A stretch of 18,081 bases of DNA, taken from contig DASRPM010000337.1 of assembly GCA_035646375.1 (NCBI GenBank), forward strand, positions 1 through 18,081. The letters are read 5' to 3'. The notes beneath the pieces were generated by a model. That model ran no database searches. It was given only the letters and a program-made list of their open reading frames with translations, and was not told the DNA's origin. Made by a program: the position numbers and the translations under genes. Each line of letters opens with the position of its first letter. Position 1 is the stretch's first letter. The DNA is from DASYRM01 sp035646375 (lineage in GTDB: Bacteria > Acidobacteriota > Vicinamibacteria > Vicinamibacterales > UBA2999). Positions 7,298 to 17,829 of the stretch are shown one piece after another.

Positions 7298-8043
7298 AAC
7301 TGAATTCTTCTCGGCCACCAGGCCACGACGTCCTGGCGCTTCGCGAAGTGCAGCGCGGGGGCGCCATCGAGAGGGATACCGAGACCGCCGGTCATGGTGT
7401 TCTCCGCGATCTCCGCGCGCGCCGGCTGCAGCGCCCAGGGTGCGTGATGGATCTCCAACCGTGACGGCCGGCCAAGGCGATCGAGGTGGTACAGGCAGTA
7501 GCGCTCGGTCAGGAAGAATTCGAGCGACCCGCGCGCCGGGGTGAACGCGGGACCGGCCGGCTCGTAGCGCGCGACGAAGGACGGCCCGCCGCGCCGCCGC
7601 CGGCTCGCAAACTGCACGATGTCGCCGTGGCGCCTCACCCGCATCGACGCCGGGAAGTACGGCAACCGGAACAGCGTACGCGCCGTCAGCACCGCAAGCA
7701 GGCGCGCGGCGTCGAGGCTGAAGAAGTACACGCCGCGCTTGCCGTCGCGCGGGCTGACGTACGTGCGGACGTTCAGTTCCGGAAACGCCGTGAGCCAGGG
7801 CACGGCCGGCACCCCCCGCGGCGCCACGTTGGTCATGGTGAAGGGCACGACGCCCAGCCAGGCGGTGCCGTCGAAGCGGTCGATGTCGAACGCCGAAGGA
7901 ATGTGCGGCCGCAGCAGGCGCTCGTTGACGCGCCAGTGCGCGAACAGCAGGTTGTGCCACGACTGCGTCATCACCCACGGCCGCGCAGGCGCCGGCCAGG
8001 GCCGATGCGCCGTGTGTTCAAGGGCCGGATCGAAGGACGCCAA
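7291..8043 (-). CDS. DUF2071 (YqjF-like) family protein
   Basis: Predicted soluble protein of the YqjF/DUF2071 family, whose biochemical role is unknown. The fold is related to acetoacetate decarboxylase, but no catalytic role is established. At 250 aa it is the typical length. Seen: the family opening MTQSWHNLLFAHW followed by RLLRPHIPSAFDID, then DGTAWLGVVPFTM, the central FPELNVRTYV and YFFSLDA, and the late FFLTERYCLY with HHAPWAL. The longest reading frame starts at TTG (8041-8043) and has no ribosome binding site. The only other candidate is a GTG just before MTQSW, which would trim a Pro-rich leader often present in relatives, so TTG is kept. A 31-nt gap made almost wholly of a 7-nt repeat array separates it from the VWA gene, and it precedes comEC. 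The grouping looks like chance adjacency rather than a pathway. Confidence 0.88.
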   Translation of the reverse strand: MASFDPALEHTAHRPWPAPARPWVMTQSWHNLLFAHWRVNERLLRPHIPSAFDIDRFDGTAWLGVVPFTMTNVAPRGVPAVPWLTAFPELNVRTYVSPRDGKRGVYFFSLDAARLLAVLTARTLFRLPYFPASMRVRRHGDIVQFASRRRRGGPSFVARYEPAGPAFTPARGSLEFFLTERYCLYHLDRLGRPSRLEIHHAPWALQPARAEIAENTMTGGLGIPLDGAPALHFAKRQDVVAWWPRRIQLA

Positions 8044-8051
8044 GTGTCTTG

Positions 8052-8075
8052 GCCGGGAGCCGGGGGCCGGGAGCC
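8052..8075. repeat. 7-nt tandem repeat after VWA gene
   Basis: Just over three copies of a heptamer, GCCGGGA or GCCGGGG on the plus strand. In the transcribed (minus) direction they read GGCTCCC, GGCCCCC, GGCTCCC, GGC. The first base of the array is the last base of the TAG stop codon of the VWA gene. The array makes up most of the 31-nt gap to the DUF2071 start. Confidence 0.8.
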
Positions 8076-8968
8076 TACCGAAAACTTCCCCGCTCCGCCG
8101 TGTAGCCCTGACGGGCGCGCACGAAGTAGGGCTGGTCCTTGATGCGCACGCGGATGGCGCGCCACGTGCCGTCGAGCGGCCGCGCCGGTGTGTAGCCGAT
8201 GGTGTACTGCGAATTCAGCTCCTCGGCGATGCGCTGCGTCGCCGGACCGAGCTCCGCCGCCTCGTGCACCACTTCGGTGTAGCCACCCGTGGGTCCGGTG
8301 AGGTCGCGCAGCGCCGCCGGGTTCACGCGCGTGCTGGCCGCCACGCCCGGTGAGTCGATCGCAATCGCGTAGACGAACGCGTCGCGCTTCACGACGGCGT
8401 CACGCGCCTGCTGCAATGAACGATCGCTCGCGGTGTCCGCGCCGTCGGAGATCACGACCAGCGCCGCCCGGGGCTTGGTGCGGCGATCGAACATCTCGGC
8501 CGACTTCGCCACGGCGTCGTAGATCGCAGTGCCGCCGGTCGCGGTCACGTCCCCCAGCCGGGCCTTGAGCGACGAGGGCGGCCGTGTCCACGCCGACGCC
8601 AGGCGCGGGCGGTGGTTGAACAGCCCGATGAACGCCTCGTCCTCGCCGCGCAGCAGATCGCCGACGAAGCGCTCCACCGCCATGCCGGCGTCCGTCATCT
8701 TCTGGCCCCGCATGCTGTCGCTCACGTCCAGCAGCACGCCCAGGCTCACCGCCACGCGCTCGTTGGTGAACGTGGTGACGGTCTGCCGCGTGCCGTCCTC
8801 GAAGATCTCGAAATCCTGCTGCGTCAGGCCGGTGATGAGCCGCCCGTTGGCGTCCACCACGGTGACCGTGACGGGAACGGTGAGGACGTTGGAGCGGAAG
8901 ACCTGCGCCGACAGGCCGGTCGTGAGCGCGCAGGCGATGAGGATTGCAAGGCGGCCCCGGAAACCCAC
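8075..8968 (-). CDS. Secreted VWFA-related protein (acidobacterial type)
   Basis: A von Willebrand factor type A domain protein, probably exported and binding a partner through a divalent metal. The partner is unknown. It matches the layout of the VWFA-related family expanded in Acidobacteria (TIGR03436). Seen: an N-terminal signal peptide (positive start, hydrophobic residues about 6-19, then SAQ at 20-22), a beta-rich segment VPVTVTVVD with GLTQQDFEIFEDG (residues about 31-60), then the VWA domain from about 73. The metal-ion-dependent adhesion site is intact: DVSDS at 81-85, the Thr of GGTAIYDAV and the Asp of ISDGAD. At 297 aa it is the usual length. The start is GTG at 8968 without a clear ribosome binding site. 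An ATG 8 nt upstream is out of frame. It lies between carB and the DUF2071 gene, each junction holding a heptamer array. Confidence 0.92.
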   Translation of the reverse strand: MGFRGRLAILIACALTTGLSAQVFRSNVLTVPVTVTVVDANGRLITGLTQQDFEIFEDGTRQTVTTFTNERVAVSLGVLLDVSDSMRGQKMTDAGMAVERFVGDLLRGEDEAFIGLFNHRPRLASAWTRPPSSLKARLGDVTATGGTAIYDAVAKSAEMFDRRTKPRAALVVISDGADTASDRSLQQARDAVVKRDAFVYAIAIDSPGVAASTRVNPAALRDLTGPTGGYTEVVHEAAELGPATQRIAEELNSQYTIGYTPARPLDGTWRAIRVRIKDQPYFVRARQGYTAERGSFR

Positions 8969-8979
8969 GAGGCCATCTT

Positions 8980-9021
8980 AAGGCTTTCAGGCCAAAGGCT
9001 AGAGGCCAAAGGCCAAAGGCG
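8980..9021. repeat. 7-nt tandem repeat after carB
   Basis: Six heptamers in 42 nt. In the transcribed (minus) direction they read CGCCTTT, GGCCTTT, GGCCTCT, AGCCTTT, GGCCTGA, AAGCCTT (consensus GGCCTTT). The array starts directly after the carB TGA stop codon and takes up 42 of the 53 nt to the VWA start. It is more degenerate than the other two heptamer arrays. Confidence 0.8.
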
Positions 9022-12279
<3,258 letters not shown>

Positions 12280-12288
12280 CGGCGCGCG

Positions 12289-13431
12289 CTACCGCTTTTC
12301 CATCGAATCGAGGAACTGCTGGAAGAGATAGTCGGCGTCGTGCGGGCCCGGCGACGCCTCGGGATGGTACTGCACCGAGAAGATCGGCTTGTCCTTGTGG
12401 CGGAACCCCTCGACGGTGCCGTCGTACAGGTTCTCGTGCGTCACGACGATGTCGGCGGGCAGCGACTGCGGGTCGACGGCGAAGCCGTGGTTCTGCGACG
12501 TGATCTCCACCTTGCCGGACTGCAGCTCCTTCACCGGGTGATTGGCGCCACGGTGGCCGAACTTCAGCTTGAACGTATCGCCGCCCACGGCGAGGCCCAG
12601 AACCTGGTGGCCGAGGCAGATGCCGAACATGGGCCGGTCGGCCGTGTCCACCAGCGTCTTGACGTTCTGGATGGCGTAGTCGAGCGCGGCCGGGTCTCCG
12701 GGACCGTTGCTCAGGAAAATGCCGTCCGGGTTGAGGGCCAGCAGCTCCGCTGCCGGCGCCTTGGCCGGAAACACGTGGACGTCGCAACCGTACGCCTGGA
12801 GCCGCCGCAGGATGTTGAACTTCACGCCGAAGTCGTAGGCCGCCACGGTGAGCCGGCGCGACGCACGCCGGTCCGGGGCGATGCCGAACTCGTGCTGTTC
12901 GGCCTCCTGGCTGGCGCTCGAGCGCTCACGCCACGCAAACGCGCGGTCGCAGGTGACGTCCTTCACCAGGTCCGCGCCCTCCATCTTCGGAATCGCCCGC
13001 GCCTTCGCCACGAGCACATCGGGGTCTACGGCGCCGGTGCCGATCACGCCGCGCATCACCCCCGCCGAGCGCAGCACGCGGGTGAGCGCCCGCGTATCGA
13101 TGTCGGCAATGGCCACGATGCTGTGACGGACGAGGTAATCGCGGAGGCTCCCGTCGGCTCGCCAGTTGCTGGCCACCGGCGACGCTTCGCGCATGATGAA
13201 CCCGGCCACCTGCGGGGCCTGGGATTCCTCGTCGCCCGAGGCCACGCCGTAGTTGCCGATGTGGGGCGCGGTCATGGTGACAATCTGACCGGCGTAGGAC
13301 GGGTCCGTGAGCACTTCCTGGTAGCCCGTCATGCTGGTGTTGAAAACGACTTCGCCGTGCGCCTCACCGGTGGCGCCGGCGGCGACACCGCGGTACCAGG
13401 TGCCGTCTTCGAGGGCGAGAATTGCGTTCAT
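12289..13431 (-). CDS. carA: Carbamoyl phosphate synthase small subunit
   Basis: Glutaminase subunit that releases ammonia from glutamine for CarB. With the start chosen here it is 380 aa (E. coli CarA is 382 aa). Seen: an N-terminal CPSase domain beginning ILALEDGTWYRG with FNTSMTGYQE and SYAGQIVTMT (residues about 1-140). A class I glutamine amidotransferase domain (about 190-375) follows, with VAAYDFGVK, LSNGPGDP, the nucleophile Cys272 in FGICLGHQ, and His356 and Glu358 in YHPEASPGP. The catalytic triad is intact. The open frame continues 189 codons further upstream, across the divergent promoter region and into bshC. That extension is rejected because the family start is at MNAILAL and AGCAGGAA sits directly before this ATG as a ribosome binding site. 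An inverted repeat can pair with that site. Confidence 0.98.
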   Translation of the reverse strand: MNAILALEDGTWYRGVAAGATGEAHGEVVFNTSMTGYQEVLTDPSYAGQIVTMTAPHIGNYGVASGDEESQAPQVAGFIMREASPVASNWRADGSLRDYLVRHSIVAIADIDTRALTRVLRSAGVMRGVIGTGAVDPDVLVAKARAIPKMEGADLVKDVTCDRAFAWRERSSASQEAEQHEFGIAPDRRASRRLTVAAYDFGVKFNILRRLQAYGCDVHVFPAKAPAAELLALNPDGIFLSNGPGDPAALDYAIQNVKTLVDTADRPMFGICLGHQVLGLAVGGDTFKLKFGHRGANHPVKELQSGKVEITSQNHGFAVDPQSLPADIVVTHENLYDGTVEGFRHKDKPIFSVQYHPEASPGPHDADYLFQQFLDSMEKR

Positions 13432-13478
13432 TCCTGCTGTATGGATCTCCGCGAGGTGTGGAAGGTGCTTAGCAGGAA
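13431..13478 (-). promoter_or_regulatory. Inverted repeat covering the carA ribosome binding site
   Basis: On the minus strand TTCCTGCT (13478-13471) is perfectly complementary to AGCAGGAA (13438-13431), which carries the carA Shine-Dalgarno sequence and touches the ATG. The arms are 32 nt apart. If both arms are transcribed, pairing would hide the ribosome binding site. This is a structural observation; regulation is inferred. Confidence 0.45.
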
Positions 13479-13484
13479 ATCGTA
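13479..13484 (-). promoter_or_regulatory. Possible extended -10 promoter of carAB
   Basis: TACGAT on the minus strand preceded by TGC gives an extended -10 pattern (TGnTACGAT). No good -35 lies 16-18 nt upstream. Transcription would start near 13472, leaving a leader of about 41 nt before the carA ATG. No uracil-type attenuator or PyrR-like hairpin is visible in that leader. Confidence 0.35.
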
Positions 13485-13517
13485 GCACGCCTTCGCACAC
13501 CATCTCCCTGCGTGTCC

Positions 13518-13546
13518 TTGACACTGCGGCGGGCGTAGGGGACAGT
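13518..13546 (+). promoter_or_regulatory. Possible promoter of bshC
   Basis: A perfect -35 hexamer TTGACA at 13518-13523 is followed after 17 nt by GACAGT (13541-13546), a weak -10 that keeps only the A2, A4 and T6 positions. The predicted start of transcription (about 13553) falls next to the GTG at 13555. The divergent carA promoter lies in the same 123-nt gap. Confidence 0.35.
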
Positions 13547-13554
13547 ACGGCTCG

Positions 13555-15204
13555 GTGCTCCCCAACGCTGTGCCCGCCGCGGCAACCGGCCTCTCGGTGG
13601 ATATTCGCCGCTTCTCCTGGATGAGCCGCCTGACGGCCGATTACGTCTACGACTTCGACCGGTTGGCCCCCTTTTACAACGGAAATCCGGCGGATTCCGG
13701 AGCGTGGCGCGACGCCATCGGGCGCGCGCAGCGCCAGCCGCGCCAGCGCGACGTGGTCGCCCGCGTCATCGCCGCGCAACAGCGCCGTCGCAACGCCCCC
13801 CCAAGCGCCCTCACCGCCGCCGAGCAGCTGCGCGATCCGCAGACCGTCGCGGTCGTCACGGGCCAGCAGGCTGGCCTCTTCGGCGGCCCCCTCTACACGC
13901 TCTTGAAGGCGGTCACCGCCATCCGGCTGGTCGCGCGCGTACGGGAGGAACACCGCGTGCCGGCGGTGGCCATCTTCTGGGTCCACGACGAGGATCACGA
14001 CTGGGAAGAGGTGCGCGGGTGTACGGTGCTCGACGCCGAGGCGGGCGCCAGGCCGGTGGCGCTGCCCTCCCCCGTCGAGCCCTCGCGACCCGTCGGACGC
14101 GTCACCCTCGACTCCACGATCGACGCCGCGCTCGCCGAACTCCAGGCGGCGCTGCCCGCCACCGAGTTCACCCCGCAGCTCATCGCCGCCCTCACTCGCG
14201 CCTACCGGCCCGGCGTGAGCATGTCGGCGGCGTTTGCGCGCTGGATCGAAGAATTGCTCGGGCCGCTCGGCCTGGTGGTGTACGAGTCGTCCGACCCGGG
14301 CACCAAGCCGTGCGTGGCCGAACTGTTCGCGCGCGAAGTGTCACGGGCCGGGGCCACCGCGCAGAGCGCCATCGAGGCCGGCGGCGCCCTGGCACGCGCT
14401 GGCTACCACGCGCAGGTCACGCCCGCGCCGGGCACCCTGGCGCTCTTCGGCATGATGGGCGACGCCCGCGAACCGATCCGGGTGGAAGGCGACACGGCCG
14501 TCATCGGCGAGGCGCGCGAACCACTCGCCGCCGTGGAGGCGCGCGCGCGGACGTCGCCAGCCGACTTCAGTCCGAACGTCCTCCTGCGCTCGGTCGTGCA
14601 GGACGCGCTCTTCCCCACCGTCTGCTACGTGGGCGGACCGAGCGAGCTGGCCTACTTCGCGCAGCTCAAGTCGATCTACGCGGCGTTCGGCGTCCCGATG
14701 CCGCTCGTGGCCCCGCGCGCCACCGTGACGCTGCTCGACGCCAACGGCGTGAAGTTCCTCACGCGCCACGACGTCCCGCTCGAGTCGCTTCGCGCTCAGG
14801 ATGAGTCGGTGTTGAACGATCTACTCTCGGCCGCGCTGCCACCCGCCGTCGAGGCGTCGCTCGAGAGCGCGATGAAGGCGGTGGACGAGCGGCTGGCGGC
14901 GGTGACCTCTGCGCTCACTCTGGTGGACCCGACGCTCGAAGGCGCGGCCCGGTCCACCCTGACGCGGATGCAGGACGACCTGAAGAAGCTCCAGGCCAAG
15001 GTCGTGCAGGCCGCCAAACGCAAGGACGAAACGCTGCGCCGGCAGTTCAAGCACGCGCAGGCGCAGGCCTTTCCCGGCGGCGCCCCGCAGGAGCGCGTAG
15101 TCTGCTTCGTGTCGTTCTTGAACAAGTACGGTCCCGCGCTCCTCGAGCGGCTGTGTCAGGAGCCGCCACTCGACCAGCCGGGGCACTGGGTCCTGACGCC
15201 ATAG
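13555..15204 (+). CDS. bshC: Bacillithiol synthase BshC (cysteine-adding enzyme)
   Basis: Adds cysteine to glucosaminyl malate in the last step of bacillithiol synthesis, the low-molecular-weight thiol used in place of glutathione. It acts in the cytoplasm. At 549 aa it is the normal length. Seen: VDIRRFSWM with DYVYDFDRLAPFY near the start, the nucleotide-binding-like VVTGQQAGLFGGPLY (about residues 99-113), WVHDEDHDWEEV (about 142-153), YVGGPSELAYFAQLK (about 358-372), and a late helical coiled-coil stretch with the RLTRMQDDLKKL-type pattern ahead of the conserved QERVVCFVSFLNKYG. The start is uncertain: GTG at 13555, 13570 or 13597 are all in frame upstream of the conserved block. 13555 is used because it gives the longest frame and lies next to a predicted transcription start. 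bshA and bshB are not in the window. The gene diverges from carA and precedes the PBP gene by 12 nt. Confidence 0.95.
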   Translation: MLPNAVPAAATGLSVDIRRFSWMSRLTADYVYDFDRLAPFYNGNPADSGAWRDAIGRAQRQPRQRDVVARVIAAQQRRRNAPPSALTAAEQLRDPQTVAVVTGQQAGLFGGPLYTLLKAVTAIRLVARVREEHRVPAVAIFWVHDEDHDWEEVRGCTVLDAEAGARPVALPSPVEPSRPVGRVTLDSTIDAALAELQAALPATEFTPQLIAALTRAYRPGVSMSAAFARWIEELLGPLGLVVYESSDPGTKPCVAELFAREVSRAGATAQSAIEAGGALARAGYHAQVTPAPGTLALFGMMGDAREPIRVEGDTAVIGEAREPLAAVEARARTSPADFSPNVLLRSVVQDALFPTVCYVGGPSELAYFAQLKSIYAAFGVPMPLVAPRATVTLLDANGVKFLTRHDVPLESLRAQDESVLNDLLSAALPPAVEASLESAMKAVDERLAAVTSALTLVDPTLEGAARSTLTRMQDDLKKLQAKVVQAAKRKDETLRRQFKHAQAQAFPGGAPQERVVCFVSFLNKYGPALLERLCQEPPLDQPGHWVLTP

Positions 15205-15216
15205 CACATCACTTGC

Positions 15217-17691
15217 ATGTCACCCCAGGCTTCCGGCCTGCCTCCCGGTCCCGGCCGCTCGGCTCCCAAGCCGGCGCCGAAGACACCTAAGACCAAGCTG
15301 CCCTTCCGGCAGCGGGTGCGGCGCCTCGCGTTCCGGGCCACGATCGTTGGAGGCGCGGTGGTCGTCGTGGTGGGGCTGGCCGTCTACTTCAGCCTGGCGG
15401 GCCTCATCGACGACCGGCTGTACGGCGAGCGGGAGCGCTCGCTGCCGCGCGTCTACGCGCGCCCCATCGAGATCCGTCGCGGCCAGACGTTCACGCAGCA
15501 GGACCTCATCGCCCGCCTCAACGACATCGGCTACGCGCAGCGTCCGGACGTGGCGCAGCCGGGCGAGTTCGCGATCATGGGCAACGAGATCGCGATTACG
15601 CCGCGCACCGGCAACTACAAGGGGCAGCGCGTCCGCGTGGTGTTCCCGGCCACGCCGAGGAACGCCACCACGGCCACGCGCCGCGGCATCCAGGCCATCG
15701 AAGTGGTGGGCAAGGGGCGCGCCGACGGCGTCGAGCTGGATCGACCCGTCCTGACGGCGCTCATGACGTCCGGTGCGCGCCAGAAGCGGCGCCGCACACC
15801 GATCGCCAGCATCCCGAAGCACATGCAGCAGGCGGTGCTGGCCATCGAGGACCGCAGCTTCTATTCGCACCCGGGCGTCAACCCGCTGCGCCTGACCGCG
15901 GTGGGCGTCCGCTCGCTGCTCGGCATCGAGACCACGGGCGGCACCAGCACCATCACGCAGCAGCTGTCGCGCATGTTCTTCCTGGCCGACGAGTTCAACG
16001 CCGAGCTGCAGAGCGGCGAGCGGGGACGCAGCTGGGGGTCGTACTTGCGCAAGGCGCGCGAGGGGATGATGTCGCTCGTCCTCGAACGCAAGGCCGAGAA
16101 GACGGAGATCCTCGAGCTCTACCTCAACGACGTCTACCTCGGCCAGCGCGGTTCGTTCGCCATCCATGGCGTGGCGGAGGCGGCGCGCATCTTCTTCGGG
16201 AAGGACGTCGCCAACATCAGCATCAGCGAGGCGGCGGTGATTGCCGGTGTCATTCAGAGCCCCGGCGGCCGGTCGCCCTTCGCGAACCCCAAACGGTCCA
16301 CCGAGCGGCGCAACGTCGTCCTGCGCGCGATGGCCGATGAGGGCTACATCACCGAAGAGCAGGCCACCAAGTCGATGCGCGAGCCGCTCATCGTGGCCGC
16401 GCGCGGCGTGGACAACGAGGCACCGTACTTCGTGGACTTAATCGCGGGACAGGTCAACGAGCTCTTCCCGACAGTCATCGCCGAGTCGACGAACGTAGAG
16501 GTCTATACGACGCTCGACCTGAGCCTGCAGCGCGCCGCGCTCGATGCGGTCCGCAACGGCCTCGCCAAGGTGGACAAGCAGCTCGCGGGACGCCGCCGCC
16601 ACCAGGGGCGCACCAGGCAGGCGGCGCTCATCGCCGTCGATCCGAAGTCGGGCGAGATCCTGGCGCTGGTCGGCGGACGCTCCTACAACCAGTCGCAATA
16701 CAACCGCGCGACGCAGAGCCGGCGGCAGCCGGGGTCGGTGTTCAAGCCGTTCGTCTTTCTGGCGGCATTCGACTACGCCATCCGCGAGGGGCGTACCGAC
16801 CTCACGCCCGCGACGCTGACGCTCGACGAGCCCACCACCTTCGACCCCGGCACGGGCGAGCTGTGGGAACCGCGTAACTACGGCGACGAATACGAAGGAG
16901 AGATCACCTGGCGGCGCGCGCTCTCCATGTCGCGCAACCTCGGCACCGTTCACGTCGGCGAAGCGGTGGGCTTCGATACGGTCGCCTCGTTCTGGCGCCG
17001 CCTCGCCATCGGCACGCCGCCGCGCGGCTTCCCCTCCATCACGCTGGGGGTCTTCGAGCTGACGCCGCTCGAGGTGGCGACGGCCTACACCCTGTTCACG
17101 AACAACGGCAGCGTGCGGCCGCTGCGCGGCGTCGAGCACGTCGAGGCGCAGGGGAAGACCTTTACGCCGCCGGAGGCGAAGCTGAAGCCGGTCACGCGAG
17201 CCGACGTCACCTACCTCGTGACCAACATGATGCGCAGCGTGATCAACGAGGGCACCGGCGCCGGGGCGCGGTCGGCCGGGTTCGTGCACGACGCGGCGGG
17301 CAAGACCGGCACGACCAACGACCTTCGCGACGCGTGGTTCGTGGGCTTCACGCCCGAGATGCTCACCGTCGTGTGGGTCGGTTACGACGACAACGAACCG
17401 CTCGGCCTGAGCGGCGCGCAGGCAGCGTTGCCCATCTGGACCGAGTTCATGAAGGCGGCCATGGCCGGCCGGCCGAACGCGACGTTCCAGGTGCCCGGCG
17501 GCCTCACCTGGGTCGACATCGACAAGGACACCGGCAAGCTGGCGACCCCCATGTGCGAGCGGACGTTCAGCGAAGCGTTCGTCGCCGGCACCGAGCCCAC
17601 CGAGTACTGCCCGCTCCACGGCGGGGCCAACGGTGAAGGCGGGGGGCTGTTCCAGAAGCTGGGCGATCTGTTCGGGATCGGGAAGCAGTAG
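15217..17691 (+). CDS. Class A penicillin-binding protein (PBP1B type)
   Basis: Bifunctional peptidoglycan glycosyltransferase/transpeptidase anchored in the inner membrane and acting in the periplasm. 824 aa, full length. Seen in order: a Pro/Lys-rich cytoplasmic tail (1-38), one membrane helix (about 40-62), and a UB2H-like domain (about 72-165) with YARPIEIRRGQTF, the regulatory domain that marks PBP1B. The glycosyltransferase 51 domain (about 190-370) has catalytic Glu211 in EDRSFYSHPG, GGTSTITQQLSR and ELYLNDVYLG. The transpeptidase domain (about 420-760) has Ser507-Lys510 in SVFKPF, SRN at 572-574 and KTG at 696-698. A Gly-rich tail ends the protein. All catalytic residues are kept. The ATG at 15217 has no ribosome binding site. 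It is in the same frame as bshC and separated from it by one TAG and four codons, so coupled translation is likely. The stop codon is the first base triplet of a 9-nt repeat array. Confidence 0.97.
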   Translation: MSPQASGLPPGPGRSAPKPAPKTPKTKLPFRQRVRRLAFRATIVGGAVVVVVGLAVYFSLAGLIDDRLYGERERSLPRVYARPIEIRRGQTFTQQDLIARLNDIGYAQRPDVAQPGEFAIMGNEIAITPRTGNYKGQRVRVVFPATPRNATTATRRGIQAIEVVGKGRADGVELDRPVLTALMTSGARQKRRRTPIASIPKHMQQAVLAIEDRSFYSHPGVNPLRLTAVGVRSLLGIETTGGTSTITQQLSRMFFLADEFNAELQSGERGRSWGSYLRKAREGMMSLVLERKAEKTEILELYLNDVYLGQRGSFAIHGVAEAARIFFGKDVANISISEAAVIAGVIQSPGGRSPFANPKRSTERRNVVLRAMADEGYITEEQATKSMREPLIVAARGVDNEAPYFVDLIAGQVNELFPTVIAESTNVEVYTTLDLSLQRAALDAVRNGLAKVDKQLAGRRRHQGRTRQAALIAVDPKSGEILALVGGRSYNQSQYNRATQSRRQPGSVFKPFVFLAAFDYAIREGRTDLTPATLTLDEPTTFDPGTGELWEPRNYGDEYEGEITWRRALSMSRNLGTVHVGEAVGFDTVASFWRRLAIGTPPRGFPSITLGVFELTPLEVATAYTLFTNNGSVRPLRGVEHVEAQGKTFTPPEAKLKPVTRADVTYLVTNMMRSVINEGTGAGARSAGFVHDAAGKTGTTNDLRDAWFVGFTPEMLTVVWVGYDDNEPLGLSGAQAALPIWTEFMKAAMAGRPNATFQVPGGLTWVDIDKDTGKLATPMCERTFSEAFVAGTEPTEYCPLHGGANGEGGGLFQKLGDLFGIGKQ

Positions 17692-17733
17692 GTCAGGTAG
17701 GTCGGGTAGGTCAGGTAAGTCAGGTAGGTAAGG
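17689..17733. repeat. 9-nt tandem repeat starting on the PBP stop codon
   Basis: Five contiguous 9-nt units: TAGGTCAGG, TAGGTCGGG, TAGGTCAGG, TAAGTCAGG, TAGGTAAGG. The first three bases are the stop codon of the PBP gene. Because the unit is three codons long, every copy places another TAG or TAA in the PBP frame. The next 47 nt (17734-17780) hold only a weak 5-bp hairpin (GCAAG-CGTT-CTTGC at 17766-17779). Confidence 0.9.
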
Positions 17734-17780
17734 CACCTGTCCGGCTGATCTCGCGCAGGTTGTTTGCAAGCGTTCTTGCC

Positions 17781-17816
17781 CACCCGACCCACCTGACCCA
17801 CCAGACCCACCTGACC
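17781..17816. repeat. Inverted 9-nt tandem repeat before XdhC gene
   Basis: Four contiguous 9-nt units: CACCCGACC, CACCTGACC, CACCAGACC, CACCTGACC. The reverse complement of the main unit, GGTCAGGTG, differs by one base from the unit of the array at 17689-17733 (GGTCAGGTA phase). The two arrays are thus inverted copies around a 47-nt spacer. The array ends one base before the TATAAT box of the next gene. Confidence 0.9.
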
Positions 17817-17817
17817 C

Positions 17818-17823
17818 TATAAT
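17818..17823 (+). promoter_or_regulatory. TATAAT box, probably driving a leaderless transcript
   Basis: A perfect -10 hexamer ends 6 nt before the GTG of the XdhC-family gene, so transcription should begin at or next to the start codon. The best -35 candidate is CTGACC (17793-17798, 4 of 6 to consensus, spacing 19), which is itself part of the 9-nt array. There is no ribosome binding site, in keeping with a leaderless mRNA. Confidence 0.6.
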
Positions 17824-17829
17824 TCACCT

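Noticed and set aside
13432..13554. A pyrimidine-type attenuator or riboswitch before carA
   Set aside because: No terminator hairpin with a T-run and no known aptamer pattern is visible in the short leader.
13432..13998. A 189-codon N-terminal extension of carA
   Set aside because: It crosses the divergent promoter region and the start of bshC on the other strand. The CarA family begins at MNAILAL and a ribosome binding site sits there.
15202..15219. Possible bshC-PBP fusion by read-through of a single in-frame TAG
   Set aside because: Both proteins are complete on their own, one is cytoplasmic and the other a membrane protein. A shared frame occurs by chance in one of three cases.
17689..17816. 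A CRISPR-like array
   Set aside because: The 9-nt units are contiguous with no spacers, far shorter than CRISPR repeats, and no cas gene is present.
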